Source: Desulfobacterales bacterium
Lineage (GTDB): Bacteria > Desulfobacterota > DSM-4660 > Desulfatiglandales > JALVZP01
NCBI GenBank assembly: GCA_027064285.1
Contig: JAMOPX010000128.1
Coordinates: 1-13,163, forward strand
DNA length: 13,163 nucleotides
Reading direction: 5' to 3'
Shown here: positions 1-5,841 of the stretch, one piece after another
Layout of the letters: every line of letters starts with the position of its first letter
Numbering within the stretch: the stretch's first letter is position 1
The notes under the pieces: model-generated
Told to the model about the DNA's origin: nothing
The model's database searches: none
The model's input: the letters and a program-made list of their open reading frames with translations, nothing else
Program-made: the position numbers and the translations under genes

Positions 1-56
1 TCTGAATAAAGATAGCGTATGTGCTCTTCGTCATCTACTACTAATATCTTTGCCAT
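1..56 (-). CDS. Response regulator receiver domain, N-terminal fragment
   Basis: The minus strand from 56 reads MAKILVVDDEEHIRYLYS and then leaves the window. The hydrophobic strand followed by the acidic pair DD is the N-terminus of a CheY-like receiver domain, where these aspartates bind Mg2+ next to the phosphorylated Asp, which lies outside the window. A strong Shine-Dalgarno (GGGAGGGAG) stands a few bases upstream. The start is 18 nt after the hisF stop, so co-transcription with hisF is likely. The output domain and target genes cannot be told from 18 codons. Confidence 0.8.
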   Translation of the reverse strand, partial: MAKILVVDDEEHIRYLYS

Positions 57-74
57 ATCCTACTCCCTCCCTTT

Positions 75-854
75 TTACCATTTTATTCTTACTTTTATAC
101 CATTTTCCATCAAAAACCTCTTTAGACCATAAATACTGTATTTTCCATAATGTACAATAGAAGCTATAAGTGCTGCATCTGCTTTTCCCTCTGTCAAAAC
201 CTCTAAGAGATGTTCAGGTTTTCCTGCTCCTCCTGAAGCAATAACAGGTATATCTACATTTGTGGATATGAGCCGTGTTAGATTAATTTCATATCCCTCT
301 TGTGTCCCGTCAGCATCAATTGAATTAAGACATATTTCACCTGCTCCTAATTCTTCAGCTTTTTTTGCCCACTCGAGTGCATCTATCCCTGTATAGGTTC
401 TTCCTCCATCAATAACTATCTCATAACCACTTGGAATCCCTTCTTTCTTCCCTACTTTTTTTACATCCATTCCCAAAACAATGCACTGGCTTCCAAACTC
501 CTTTGCCCCTTGATATATAAGGTCAGGATTCCTAACTGCTGCAGAGTTAATACTAACTTTTTCTGCACCAGCAAGAAGCACCTTTCTCATGTCCTCTATT
601 GTTCTGATTCCACCTCCTACAGAAAACGGTATAAAGATTCTTTCTGCCACTTTTCTCACGGTTTCTATCATTATGTCTCTCTTTTCGTAGGAAGCTGTTA
701 TGTCATAAAATACTAATTCATCTGCTCCTTCCTCATAATATTTTTCTGCTGCTTCAACTGGATCACCAATATCTATGTTATTTTTGAATTTTATCCCTTT
801 GGTAAGTCTTCCAGCTCTTACATCTAAGCAAGGGATTATCCTCCTGCTAAGCAT
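75..854 (-). CDS. hisF: Imidazole glycerol phosphate synthase, cyclase subunit HisF
   Basis: Cyclase half of IGP synthase. With ammonia from HisH it converts PRFAR to imidazole glycerol phosphate and AICAR in histidine synthesis, in the cytoplasm. The 259-aa TIM barrel has the family start MLSRRIIPCLDV with catalytic Asp11, the second catalytic Asp130 (GMDVKK), and the phosphate-binding loops SVGGGIR (78-84) and ASGGAG (206-211). The reading frame is open upstream to 953, but I chose the ATG at 854 because it matches the family N-terminus; an ATG three codons earlier (863) is possible. It overlaps the hisH stop by 8 nt, which fits translational coupling of two subunits made in equal amounts. 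Length is normal and no key residue is missing. Confidence 0.97.
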   Translation of the reverse strand: MLSRRIIPCLDVRAGRLTKGIKFKNNIDIGDPVEAAEKYYEEGADELVFYDITASYEKRDIMIETVRKVAERIFIPFSVGGGIRTIEDMRKVLLAGAEKVSINSAAVRNPDLIYQGAKEFGSQCIVLGMDVKKVGKKEGIPSGYEIVIDGGRTYTGIDALEWAKKAEELGAGEICLNSIDADGTQEGYEINLTRLISTNVDIPVIASGGAGKPEHLLEVLTEGKADAALIASIVHYGKYSIYGLKRFLMENGIKVRIKW

Positions 855-1488
855 ATCTTCCATCCCAATTACAGAAATTCTGCAAAAGCCTGAGTCCTGG
901 TCTTCCACTCTTTTCAGGATGAAACTGAACAGCAATGAGGTTTTCCTTACCAAGCACAGAGCAGAATACTATTCCATACTCGGTTTCTCCGATTATATAT
1001 TCTTCTTGGCGAGGACAGGGATAATAAGAATGAACAAAGTAAAATTCATGTTCTGGATCTATACCATCAAATATAGGGTGTTTCTTTTTTTGGATAACTC
1101 TGTTCCAGCCCATATGAGGAACCTTTAACTTTTGACCATCTTGATCTTTCAGATCTTCCGGAAATCTTTTCACTTCTCCTGGCACAATACCAAGACATTC
1201 TCCATCATCTTCTTCACTTCTCTCCATAATGATCTGAGTTCCTAAACATATACCTAAGATAGGAGTTCCTTTTGTAAAAGCAGTTCTGAGCGCCTTATCA
1301 ATACCAAATTTTTTTAGGACCTGCATTGCCTTTCCTGCAGCACCAACTCCAGGAAAGATGATCCTTTCTGCTTCCAAAATATAGGTAGGATTGCTGGTAA
1401 TATAAGACTTTATGTTTACTCTATTTAATGCCCTTTGAACACTGGTGAGATTTCCTGCTTCATAATCAACAATTACTACACCTTTCAT
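847..1488 (-). CDS. hisH: Imidazole glycerol phosphate synthase, glutamine amidotransferase subunit HisH
   Basis: Glutaminase half of IGP synthase; it hydrolyses glutamine and passes ammonia through the HisF barrel. The 213-aa class I glutamine amidotransferase shows the triad: Cys81 in GICLGTQ, His190 and Glu192 in VQFHPEKSG. The PGVG segment (46-49) is the oxyanion strand typical of HisH, and PHMGWN (124-129) is also family-typical. No good Shine-Dalgarno precedes the ATG at 1488; the upstream bases are mainly A/T after a GC-rich hairpin. No other his genes lie in the window, so the histidine pathway is dispersed here or continues beyond the response regulator. Confidence 0.97.
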   Translation of the reverse strand: MKGVVIVDYEAGNLTSVQRALNRVNIKSYITSNPTYILEAERIIFPGVGAAGKAMQVLKKFGIDKALRTAFTKGTPILGICLGTQIIMERSEEDDGECLGIVPGEVKRFPEDLKDQDGQKLKVPHMGWNRVIQKKKHPIFDGIDPEHEFYFVHSYYPCPRQEEYIIGETEYGIVFCSVLGKENLIAVQFHPEKSGRPGLRLLQNFCNWDGRYA

Positions 1489-1501
1489 CGCTTTATTTTA
1501 A

Positions 1502-1520
1502 GGCCCGCATTAAGCGGGCC
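1502..1520 (-). terminator. GC-rich hairpin between csp and hisH
   Basis: A perfect 7-bp stem (GGCCCGC / GCGGGCC) with an ATTAA loop lies 12 nt past the cold-shock gene stop and 13 nt before the hisH start. It is the only strong GC-rich stem in this AT-rich stretch. On the minus strand it is followed by TTAAAATAAAG rather than a clean U-run, so it may be a leaky terminator, an attenuator, or a 3' stabiliser of the csp message. The function is inferred. Confidence 0.5.
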
Positions 1521-1532
1521 ATTTTGGACTAT

Positions 1533-1745
1533 TTAATCTAATACGACAACATCCTGTGCTTGTAGCCCTTTCTTGCCCTGAGCCACACTAAATTCTACCC
1601 TTTGTCCCTGCTCTAATGATCTAAAACCTGAGCCTTTGATACTGGTATAGTGCACAAAGATGTCATCTCCACTGTCCCGTTTAATAAAACCATACCCTTT
1701 ACTGTTGTTAAACCATTTTACTGTTCCTTGTTCTCTTGCTGACAT
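1533..1745 (-). CDS. csp: Cold-shock-domain protein (CspA family)
   Basis: Single cold-shock domain of 70 aa. It binds single-stranded RNA or DNA and is expected to act as an RNA chaperone in the cytoplasm. RNP1 (KGYGFIKRD, 16-24) and RNP2 (DIFVHY, 28-33) are both intact, as is the opening GTVKWFNNSKGYGFI. A consensus Shine-Dalgarno (AGGAGG) lies 10 nt before the ATG. A candidate promoter at 1811-1839 and a hairpin after the stop suggest that it can be transcribed as a short unit of its own inside the longer minus-strand gene series. Whether it is cold-induced cannot be told from sequence. Confidence 0.97.
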   Translation of the reverse strand: MSAREQGTVKWFNNSKGYGFIKRDSGDDIFVHYTSIKGSGFRSLEQGQRVEFSVAQGKKGLQAQDVVVLD

Positions 1746-1810
1746 TACTAAAAATCCTCCTACTAAAAAATTTCTTTAAATTACATGGGAGCTCCCTGCA
1801 ATCTTTTTAA

Positions 1811-1839
1811 AGGATACATTAATTCTTGAACAATGTCAC
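1811..1839 (-). promoter_or_regulatory. Candidate sigma-70-type promoter for csp
   Basis: On the minus strand, GTGACA (1839-1834) and TATCCT (1816-1811) are separated by exactly 17 nt, matching 5/6 and 4/6 of the -35 and -10 consensus. Transcription would start near 1804 and leave a leader of about 58 nt. The leader contains a perfect 10-bp palindrome GGGAGCTCCC at 1787-1796. This is pattern matching only; AT-rich DNA gives such matches by chance fairly often. Confidence 0.4.
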
Positions 1840-1955
1840 TATAAAAAAACCCTTTCAAGTATTTTTTTATACTCATCTGTAATCAAAAAAATACCATAAA
1901 ATGGTACTAAAGCAAGAACTAGACAAATAAAAGCAGCAAATATAGTTACCTGCAT
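1839..1955 (-). CDS. Small membrane ORF after pgsA, possibly frameshifted
   Basis: I do not recognise this family. The ATG is 2 nt after the pgsA stop and the 38-codon frame starts MQVTIFAAFICLVLALVP, a single membrane-spanning segment (about residues 4-25), followed by a charged stretch ITDEYKKILER. The frame stops at TAG just after a run of seven T. If one T is skipped, the frame continues as FYSDIVQELMYPLKRL and ends at 1781, giving 57 codons with an amphipathic cytoplasmic tail. No strong Shine-Dalgarno is present, so coupling to pgsA translation would be needed. It could be a real microprotein, a frameshifted gene or a chance ORF. Confidence 0.4.
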   Translation of the reverse strand: MQVTIFAAFICLVLALVPFYGIFLITDEYKKILERVFL

Positions 1956-1957
1956 AA

Positions 1958-2515
1958 TTACCCAGTATTGGTATTATTAGAATTATTCCCACTTATGATT
2001 CTAAACCAATAGCCCATATAGTGAAGTCCTGAAGATATGGTAAACATGGCAGTAAATATATGTAAATAAGGGCCAATATCCTTAAAAAGGACATATCTTT
2101 CTGAAAGAAGCGCTGACAGCACAGTGCTAATTTGAAAACAGGTGGTTATCTTGCTCACACAGGATGGCTTTATCTCAAATTTAATGGAATTTAGAAAGAG
2201 TATAAGAACTCCTAACAAAATTAGCACATCCCTACTGATAACTATAGCACTTAACCAGGCAGGGATTGAGTGCCTTTTTATGGGAATTGTAACATAGGCT
2301 GTAATAACAAGCAGTTTGTCTGCAAGAGGATCTAATATAGCACCTATTCTGCTTTTTTGATTGTACAGCCTTGCTAAAATCCCATCCAATGCATCGGTTA
2401 AGCCAGCAATAACAAAGACAAAAAAGGCCAGAACCACCTGATCGTTTATCACATATATCAAAAAAATAGGCGTTAATATGATCCTTATAGAGGTAAAAAG
2501 ATTAGCAACTGTCAT
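1958..2515 (-). CDS. pgsA: CDP-diacylglycerol--glycerol-3-phosphate 3-phosphatidyltransferase
   Basis: Transfers the phosphatidyl group from CDP-diacylglycerol to glycerol-3-phosphate, making phosphatidylglycerophosphate for acidic phospholipids in the inner membrane. The 185-aa protein carries the complete CDP-alcohol phosphotransferase motif D-x2-D-G-x2-A-R-x8-G-x3-D-x3-D, seen as DALDGILAR followed eight residues on by GAILDPLAD. Several hydrophobic segments surround the motif. The N-terminus MTVANLFTSIRIILTPIFL resembles the usual PgsA start (NxxTxxRI). Its ATG is separated from the miaA stop by one base, so it is probably translated by coupling. The C-terminus ends in an Asn-rich tail (NNSNNTNTG) that I do not expect to be functional. 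Confidence 0.95.
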   Translation of the reverse strand: MTVANLFTSIRIILTPIFLIYVINDQVVLAFFVFVIAGLTDALDGILARLYNQKSRIGAILDPLADKLLVITAYVTIPIKRHSIPAWLSAIVISRDVLILLGVLILFLNSIKFEIKPSCVSKITTCFQISTVLSALLSERYVLFKDIGPYLHIFTAMFTISSGLHYMGYWFRIISGNNSNNTNTG

Positions 2516-2516
2516 G

Positions 2517-3440
2517 TCATCTGCTGATAAAATTTGAGATTTCTTCTCTTATTCTTTCTATATTTTCGGGTGGAATCCATATCATTTCTGGCTCTTTTTT
2601 AAACCATGTAATCTGCCTTTTGGCATATCTTCTGGTGTCTGTCTGCATTCTTCTCAATGCCTCCTTTAAGCTCCACTCTCCTTGAATATATTTAACTATC
2701 TGTCTATATCCTATAGCCTGCATAGGCTTTAGTTCTGGGGAATATCCTTGAACCAGAAGTCTTCTTGTTTCTTCTATTAACCCAGACTCTATCATTCTGG
2801 TACATCTTTTGTCTATTTTTTCATAAAGCTCCTTTCTTGAAATATGCAGAAATATTTTCAATGCATCTAAACTACTGTCCCTAAATCCATGTTTTTTTAT
2901 AAGTTCAGAGTTTTTTTTCCCTGTCAGATAGTATATTTCCAGTGCCCTTATTATCCTGACTCTGTCATTTGGATGAATAAGCTTTGCGTATTCAGGATCA
3001 TATTCAAAAAGTCTTTTATAAAGCTCCTTAAGTCCCTGCTCCTGAGCCTCTTTTCTGAGCCTGTTTCTGAGTTCTGGATCTTTTGGAGGTACATATAAGA
3101 GACCTCCTAACAATGCTCTTATATAAAGACCAGTACCTCCTACCACAAAACACAACTTTCTCCTGCTCCAAATGTTCTGAATCGAATCTAGGGCCAGCTC
3201 TCTGTATATGGCTGCATTAAATTCCTCATCAGGATTTACCACATCTATAAGATGGTGAGGAACTCTTTTTCTCTGTTCAAGTGTGGGTTTTGCTGTGCCT
3301 ATGTCCATTCCCCTATACACCTGCATGGAATCTGCATTTACGATTTCTGCACTAAAATGCTTTGCCAGATGTATAGCCAGTTCTGTCTTTCCTGAGGCAG
3401 TAGGCCCTGCAATTACCACTACTTTTGGCTTGCTTTTCAT
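2517..3440 (-). CDS. miaA: tRNA dimethylallyltransferase MiaA
   Basis: Adds a dimethylallyl group to N6 of A37 in tRNAs that read UNN codons, the first step of ms2i6A synthesis. The 307-aa length is normal. Visible elements are the P-loop GPTASGKT (12-19), the substrate segment NADSMQVYRGMDIGTAKPT starting near residue 35, HHLID (62-66), GGTGLYIRALLGG (101-113), RVRIIRALEIY, and QAIGYRQ in the C-terminal half. A Shine-Dalgarno-like AGGGGAT lies 6 nt before the ATG. It is the first gene of the minus-strand series and its upstream neighbour is the decayed mobile-element spacer. Confidence 0.97.
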   Translation of the reverse strand: MKSKPKVVVIAGPTASGKTELAIHLAKHFSAEIVNADSMQVYRGMDIGTAKPTLEQRKRVPHHLIDVVNPDEEFNAAIYRELALDSIQNIWSRRKLCFVVGGTGLYIRALLGGLLYVPPKDPELRNRLRKEAQEQGLKELYKRLFEYDPEYAKLIHPNDRVRIIRALEIYYLTGKKNSELIKKHGFRDSSLDALKIFLHISRKELYEKIDKRCTRMIESGLIEETRRLLVQGYSPELKPMQAIGYRQIVKYIQGEWSLKEALRRMQTDTRRYAKRQITWFKKEPEMIWIPPENIERIREEISNFISR

Positions 3441-3489
3441 GGATAATCCCCTATCTCATCTGTAATACCAAAACTATTGTGTAAATATT

Positions 3490-3519
3490 TTTATAATGTA
3501 TAATTAGCCATTATGAGAA
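3490..3519 (-). promoter_or_regulatory. Possible promoter of the miaA-pgsA series
   Basis: On the minus strand TTCTCA (3519-3514) and TATAAA (3495-3490) are separated by 18 nt, 4/6 and 5/6 matches to sigma-70 boxes, about 50-75 nt upstream of miaA. The -35 box overlaps the start of the transposase remnant, so part of this promoter could have come with the insertion. Weak evidence in AT-rich DNA. Confidence 0.25.
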
Positions 3520-3725
3520 CGATAGATAGATCATTAATAAAAGAAGGTACAGAAGAATTGAAAGCACTTCAAAAGAAAGTTTCACACCGCCGTTTTGTTC
3601 TGCGTATACAGATGCTTATGTTTTTAAAATAATATCCCCGGAAGCCATTAAAAGAGATATCAAAATTACTTCATCTGTATTATGAGACATTGGCACTTGT
3701 CAAGAAAATTGTGTCTCATCTGTAA
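3513..3725 (+). pseudogene. Decayed transposase-type helix-turn-helix fragment
   Basis: From the ATG at 3513 the frame reads 39 codons, ending in SHRRFVLRIQMLMFLK, then hits TAA at 3630. It continues in the same frame for 30 sensible codons, YPRKPLKEISKLLHLYYETL onward, to a second TAA at 3723. The pattern (basic helix, turn, LKEISKLL, Y-x-T recognition helix) resembles the N-terminal DNA-binding domain of IS630-like transposases or a related HTH protein. No catalytic DDE region follows, so at best this is a truncated, nonsense-mutated remnant. The family is inferred from pattern, not a match I can confirm. Confidence 0.5.
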
Positions 3726-3778
3726 TCACAACTTAGTAGTAGAAAGTGTCTATAGTTAGATAGATATATGAGACACTT
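3682..3778. repeat. Cluster of GTGTCT / AGACAC inverted repeats
   Basis: Four copies of one short motif lie within 100 bp: ATGAGACA (3682-3689), GTGTCTCAT (3711-3719), AAGTGTCT (3744-3751) and ATGAGACACTT (3768-3778). GTGTCTCAT and ATGAGACAC form 9-bp perfect inverted ends of a 66-bp segment (3711-3776). AAGTGTCT / AGACACTT form an 8-bp hairpin (3744-3778) inside and overlapping it. They may be terminal repeats of a decayed insertion sequence or a miniature element. From 3779 to 3923 I see only AT-rich sequence without a credible gene. Confidence 0.5.
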
Positions 3779-3927
3779 CTTTGTAAAAATTCTGAATGTG
3801 GAAGGGAATTATGATTATAATTAAGTGTAAACATTAAGGACTTTTCATCTACCATAAAGAACACCCTCTGTATACAAAAAATCCATCCTCTATTATGTTA
3901 TCTTATGGTCGTTTACGAAATTTTTGG

Positions 3928-3956
3928 TTGACATTATATATATGTGTCACTATAGA
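3928..3956 (+). promoter_or_regulatory. Promoter of the regulator-wtpABC operon with dyad operator in its spacer
   Basis: TTGACA (3928-3933, perfect -35) and TATAGA (3951-3956, 4/6 of the -10) are 17 nt apart, predicting a start near 3963. An inverted repeat TGACA-N11-TGTCA (3929-3933 and 3945-3949) fills the spacer, the usual place for a repressor operator. This promoter lies after the first ATG of the regulator reading frame (3924), which is why I place the regulator start at 3984. Binding by the adjacent regulator is inference. Confidence 0.6.
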
Positions 3957-3983
3957 TACCCAAAAAAACTTTTTCTGACTTTT

Positions 3984-4892
3984 ATGGGAAAAAAATATCT
4001 TACTACAAAAGAAGTTGCTGAACTTTTAGATATAAATGAAAAAATGGTTTATCAGCTCATAAATGAAAAAGGGCTTCCTGCATGTAAGGTTACAGGAAAG
4101 TGGCTTTTCCCAAAGCATCTTGTAGATGTCTGGATAGAAAACAATACTATAAACAGGCCCTCTCCTGCTCAAAACCTTATTCATTCAGTTATTATAGTAA
4201 TGGGAAGTCATGATCCTTTGCTTGAATCCCTTATATCGCTCTACAACAAAAATTATCCTGATCATCCTATAGTTTACAGTCATTCGGGAAGTATATTTGG
4301 TCTACGGGGACTGAAAAAGGGAATCTGCCATATTGCTACATCTCATCTTATGCAGGAGGATGAGATAGAATATAACTTTGAATATTTAAAAAATTTTTTT
4401 GGAGAGCATATCCCGGCAGTTGTAAACTTCTGCTATAGAGAGCAGGGAATCATTGTTAAAAAAGGAAATCCTAAGAAAATAAAAGATATAGCATCCTTTG
4501 CAAAAAAGGATGTAACTATTGCAAACAGGCCAAAAGGCACGGGAACAAGACTTCTTTTGGATCATGAACTTAAAAAGGTGGGAATAGATCCTTCTCATAT
4601 AAAGGGCTATGATAATGAATTCTCTTCTCACATAGAGGTAGGAATAGAGGTGCTCTCTGGAAGAGCAGATGCCGGCATTGGTATAAAGGCAGTTGCTTCT
4701 ATGCTTGGGCTTGATTTTATATCCCTCAGGTGGGAAAGGTATGATCTGCTGATTCCAAAGCCCTTCTTTTTTGAAAGGAATCTGCAGCAGTTTTTAGGAA
4801 TATTACAAGAGAGAGAGTTTAAAAGGCTTGCAGAGAGGTTAGAAGGCTATGACATTAAAGATGCTGGAAGACTTCTTTTCCCCCATGCTTAA
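3984..4892 (+). CDS. One-component regulator: excisionase-type HTH fused to a PBP-like ligand domain
   Basis: 302 aa. Residues 1-54 (MGKKYLTTKEVAELLDINEK onward, through KVTGKWLFPKHLVDVWIE) are an excisionase/MerR-like winged HTH. Residues about 63-300 resemble a periplasmic-binding-protein fold used as a cytoplasmic sensor (PBP_like type), with SHSGSIFGLRGLKKG, RPKGTGTRLLLDHEL and a late G-R-A-D-A-G-I-G motif. No signal peptide or membrane segment is present, so it is cytoplasmic. The frame is open from 3924, but the -35/-10 boxes lie inside that extension; the ATG at 3984 begins the HTH. No clear Shine-Dalgarno precedes it. Its stop overlaps wtpA, which suggests it senses tungstate or molybdate and controls its own operon; that role is inferred from context. 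Confidence 0.85.
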   Translation: MGKKYLTTKEVAELLDINEKMVYQLINEKGLPACKVTGKWLFPKHLVDVWIENNTINRPSPAQNLIHSVIIVMGSHDPLLESLISLYNKNYPDHPIVYSHSGSIFGLRGLKKGICHIATSHLMQEDEIEYNFEYLKNFFGEHIPAVVNFCYREQGIIVKKGNPKKIKDIASFAKKDVTIANRPKGTGTRLLLDHELKKVGIDPSHIKGYDNEFSSHIEVGIEVLSGRADAGIGIKAVASMLGLDFISLRWERYDLLIPKPFFFERNLQQFLGILQEREFKRLAERLEGYDIKDAGRLLFPHA

Positions 4893-5841
4893 CGTCTTGC
4901 TTTTATTTTATGTTTTAGTCTCCTGCTGTAATGCAGAAGATCAGATGACTCTTAAAGTTTTCCATGCTGGCAGTCTTTCTGTGCCATTTCAAAAAATAGA
5001 AATCCTGTTTGAAAAAAAATACCCCTGGATAGATGTAAAAAGGGAATCAAGTGGTAGCGTAATGGCAGTAAGAAAAGTAATTGATATACATAAACCTTGT
5101 GATGTCATAGCAGTGGCTGATTATTCTCTGATACCCAAGATGATGTTTCCAAAATATGCAGATCATGTGAAGCTTTTTGCCAGAAACGAGCTTGTGCTTT
5201 GTTATACAGAGAAATCTAAATATCACAAAATAATAAATAAAAAAAATTGGTATAAAATTCTATGTAAAAAAGGCGTGAAATGGGGATTTTCAGATCCTAA
5301 TTTAGATCCATGTGGTTATAGAACAGTTATGTGTGTGCTTCTTTCAGATCTCTATTATAAGGTGCCAGTTTTTAAGATGTTGTTTGAAAAGTATCTGCCA
5401 TCATTCAGAATTATCAAAAAGGAGGCCTTTGTTGCTGAAATACCAGCATCTTTTTCTCCTATGGGAAAAAAGATATTTATCAGGCCCAAGTCTGTACAGC
5501 TAATAGGACTTCTGGAATCTGGTGCAATAGACTATGCTGTGGAATACCTAAGTGTTGCGAAACAGCATCATCTAAACTTTTTGAGGCTTCCTTACGAGAT
5601 AAACTTAGGGAGTCTGAGGCTTAAGACTTATTACAGTAAGGTAGCTGTTGTATTAGGAAATAAAAAAAAGATTTATGCAAAACCTATTGTCTATGGAATA
5701 GCATATCTAAAAACAAGTTCTCATCCAAAAGAGGCAAGATTGTTTGAGAGGTTTGTTACAGGAAAATTAGGGGCAAGAGCCTTAAAAGAATCATATCAGA
5801 TCCCTATTTATCCCGCAGAGGTAATAAATGCAAATGAGTAA
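4849..5841 (+). CDS. wtpA: Tungstate/molybdate-binding protein, WtpA type
   Basis: Extracytoplasmic solute-binding protein that captures tungstate or molybdate for WtpBC. It carries hallmarks of the archaeal WtpA subfamily: FHAGSLSVPF (38-47 from the 4849 start), ESSGSV, CDVIAVADYSLIP (84-96), SDPNLDPCGYR (148-158) and YAVEYLSVA. Asp153 and Glu231 probably match the two carboxylates that complete octahedral oxyanion coordination in WtpA. The leader is hydrophobic and ends LVSC, a plausible lipobox. The start is uncertain: 4849 has AGAAGG only 2 nt upstream, while the ATG at 4885 overlaps the regulator stop by 8 nt as ATGCTTAA; I kept the longer one. Both leaders are poor in positive residues, which is odd. 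Confidence 0.93.
   Translation: MTLKMLEDFFSPMLNVLLLFYVLVSCCNAEDQMTLKVFHAGSLSVPFQKIEILFEKKYPWIDVKRESSGSVMAVRKVIDIHKPCDVIAVADYSLIPKMMFPKYADHVKLFARNELVLCYTEKSKYHKIINKKNWYKILCKKGVKWGFSDPNLDPCGYRTVMCVLLSDLYYKVPVFKMLFEKYLPSFRIIKKEAFVAEIPASFSPMGKKIFIRPKSVQLIGLLESGAIDYAVEYLSVAKQHHLNFLRLPYEINLGSLRLKTYYSKVAVVLGNKKKIYAKPIVYGIAYLKTSSHPKEARLFERFVTGKLGARALKESYQIPIYPAEVINANE

Larger units (their letters stand above)
3454..3726. repeat. 13-bp direct repeat flanking the transposase remnant
   Basis: TCTCATCTGTAAT occurs at 3454-3466 and again in the same orientation at 3714-3726, bracketing the decayed transposase-like ORF. A shorter copy, TCATCTGTA, sits between them at 3671-3679. The pair could be a target-site duplication, although 13 bp is long for most insertion sequences, or subterminal repeats of the element. 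CTCATCTGTAATCA is also found once inside the small ORF after pgsA (1872-1885), so chance recurrence is not excluded. Confidence 0.45.

Noticed and set aside
775..1128. Plus-strand ORF of 117 codons
   Set aside because: Lies antisense to hisF and hisH, whose catalytic motifs are intact; composition is that of a shadow frame.
1872..1885. CTCATCTGTAATCA shared with 3715-3728
   Set aside because: A 14-mer match in AT-rich sequence of this size is compatible with chance, and this copy lies inside the small ORF after pgsA, so I do not claim a third element copy here.
3748..3875. Minus-strand ORF of about 40 codons starting MVDEKSLMFTLNY with GAGGG upstream
   Set aside because: It runs through the inverted-repeat cluster, has no recognisable domain and ends in low-complexity Tyr/Ile codons. 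It could be a further mobile-element remnant but I cannot support it as a gene.
3840..3960. Molybdenum-cofactor-type riboswitch upstream of the wtp operon
   Set aside because: The predicted transcript start is near 3963, leaving only about 20 nt of leader, and no structured GC-bearing stems are visible upstream.
3441..3983. CRISPR array in the repeat-rich spacer
   Set aside because: The repeats are short (9-13 bp), irregularly spaced and in mixed orientation; there are no regular spacers or cas genes.
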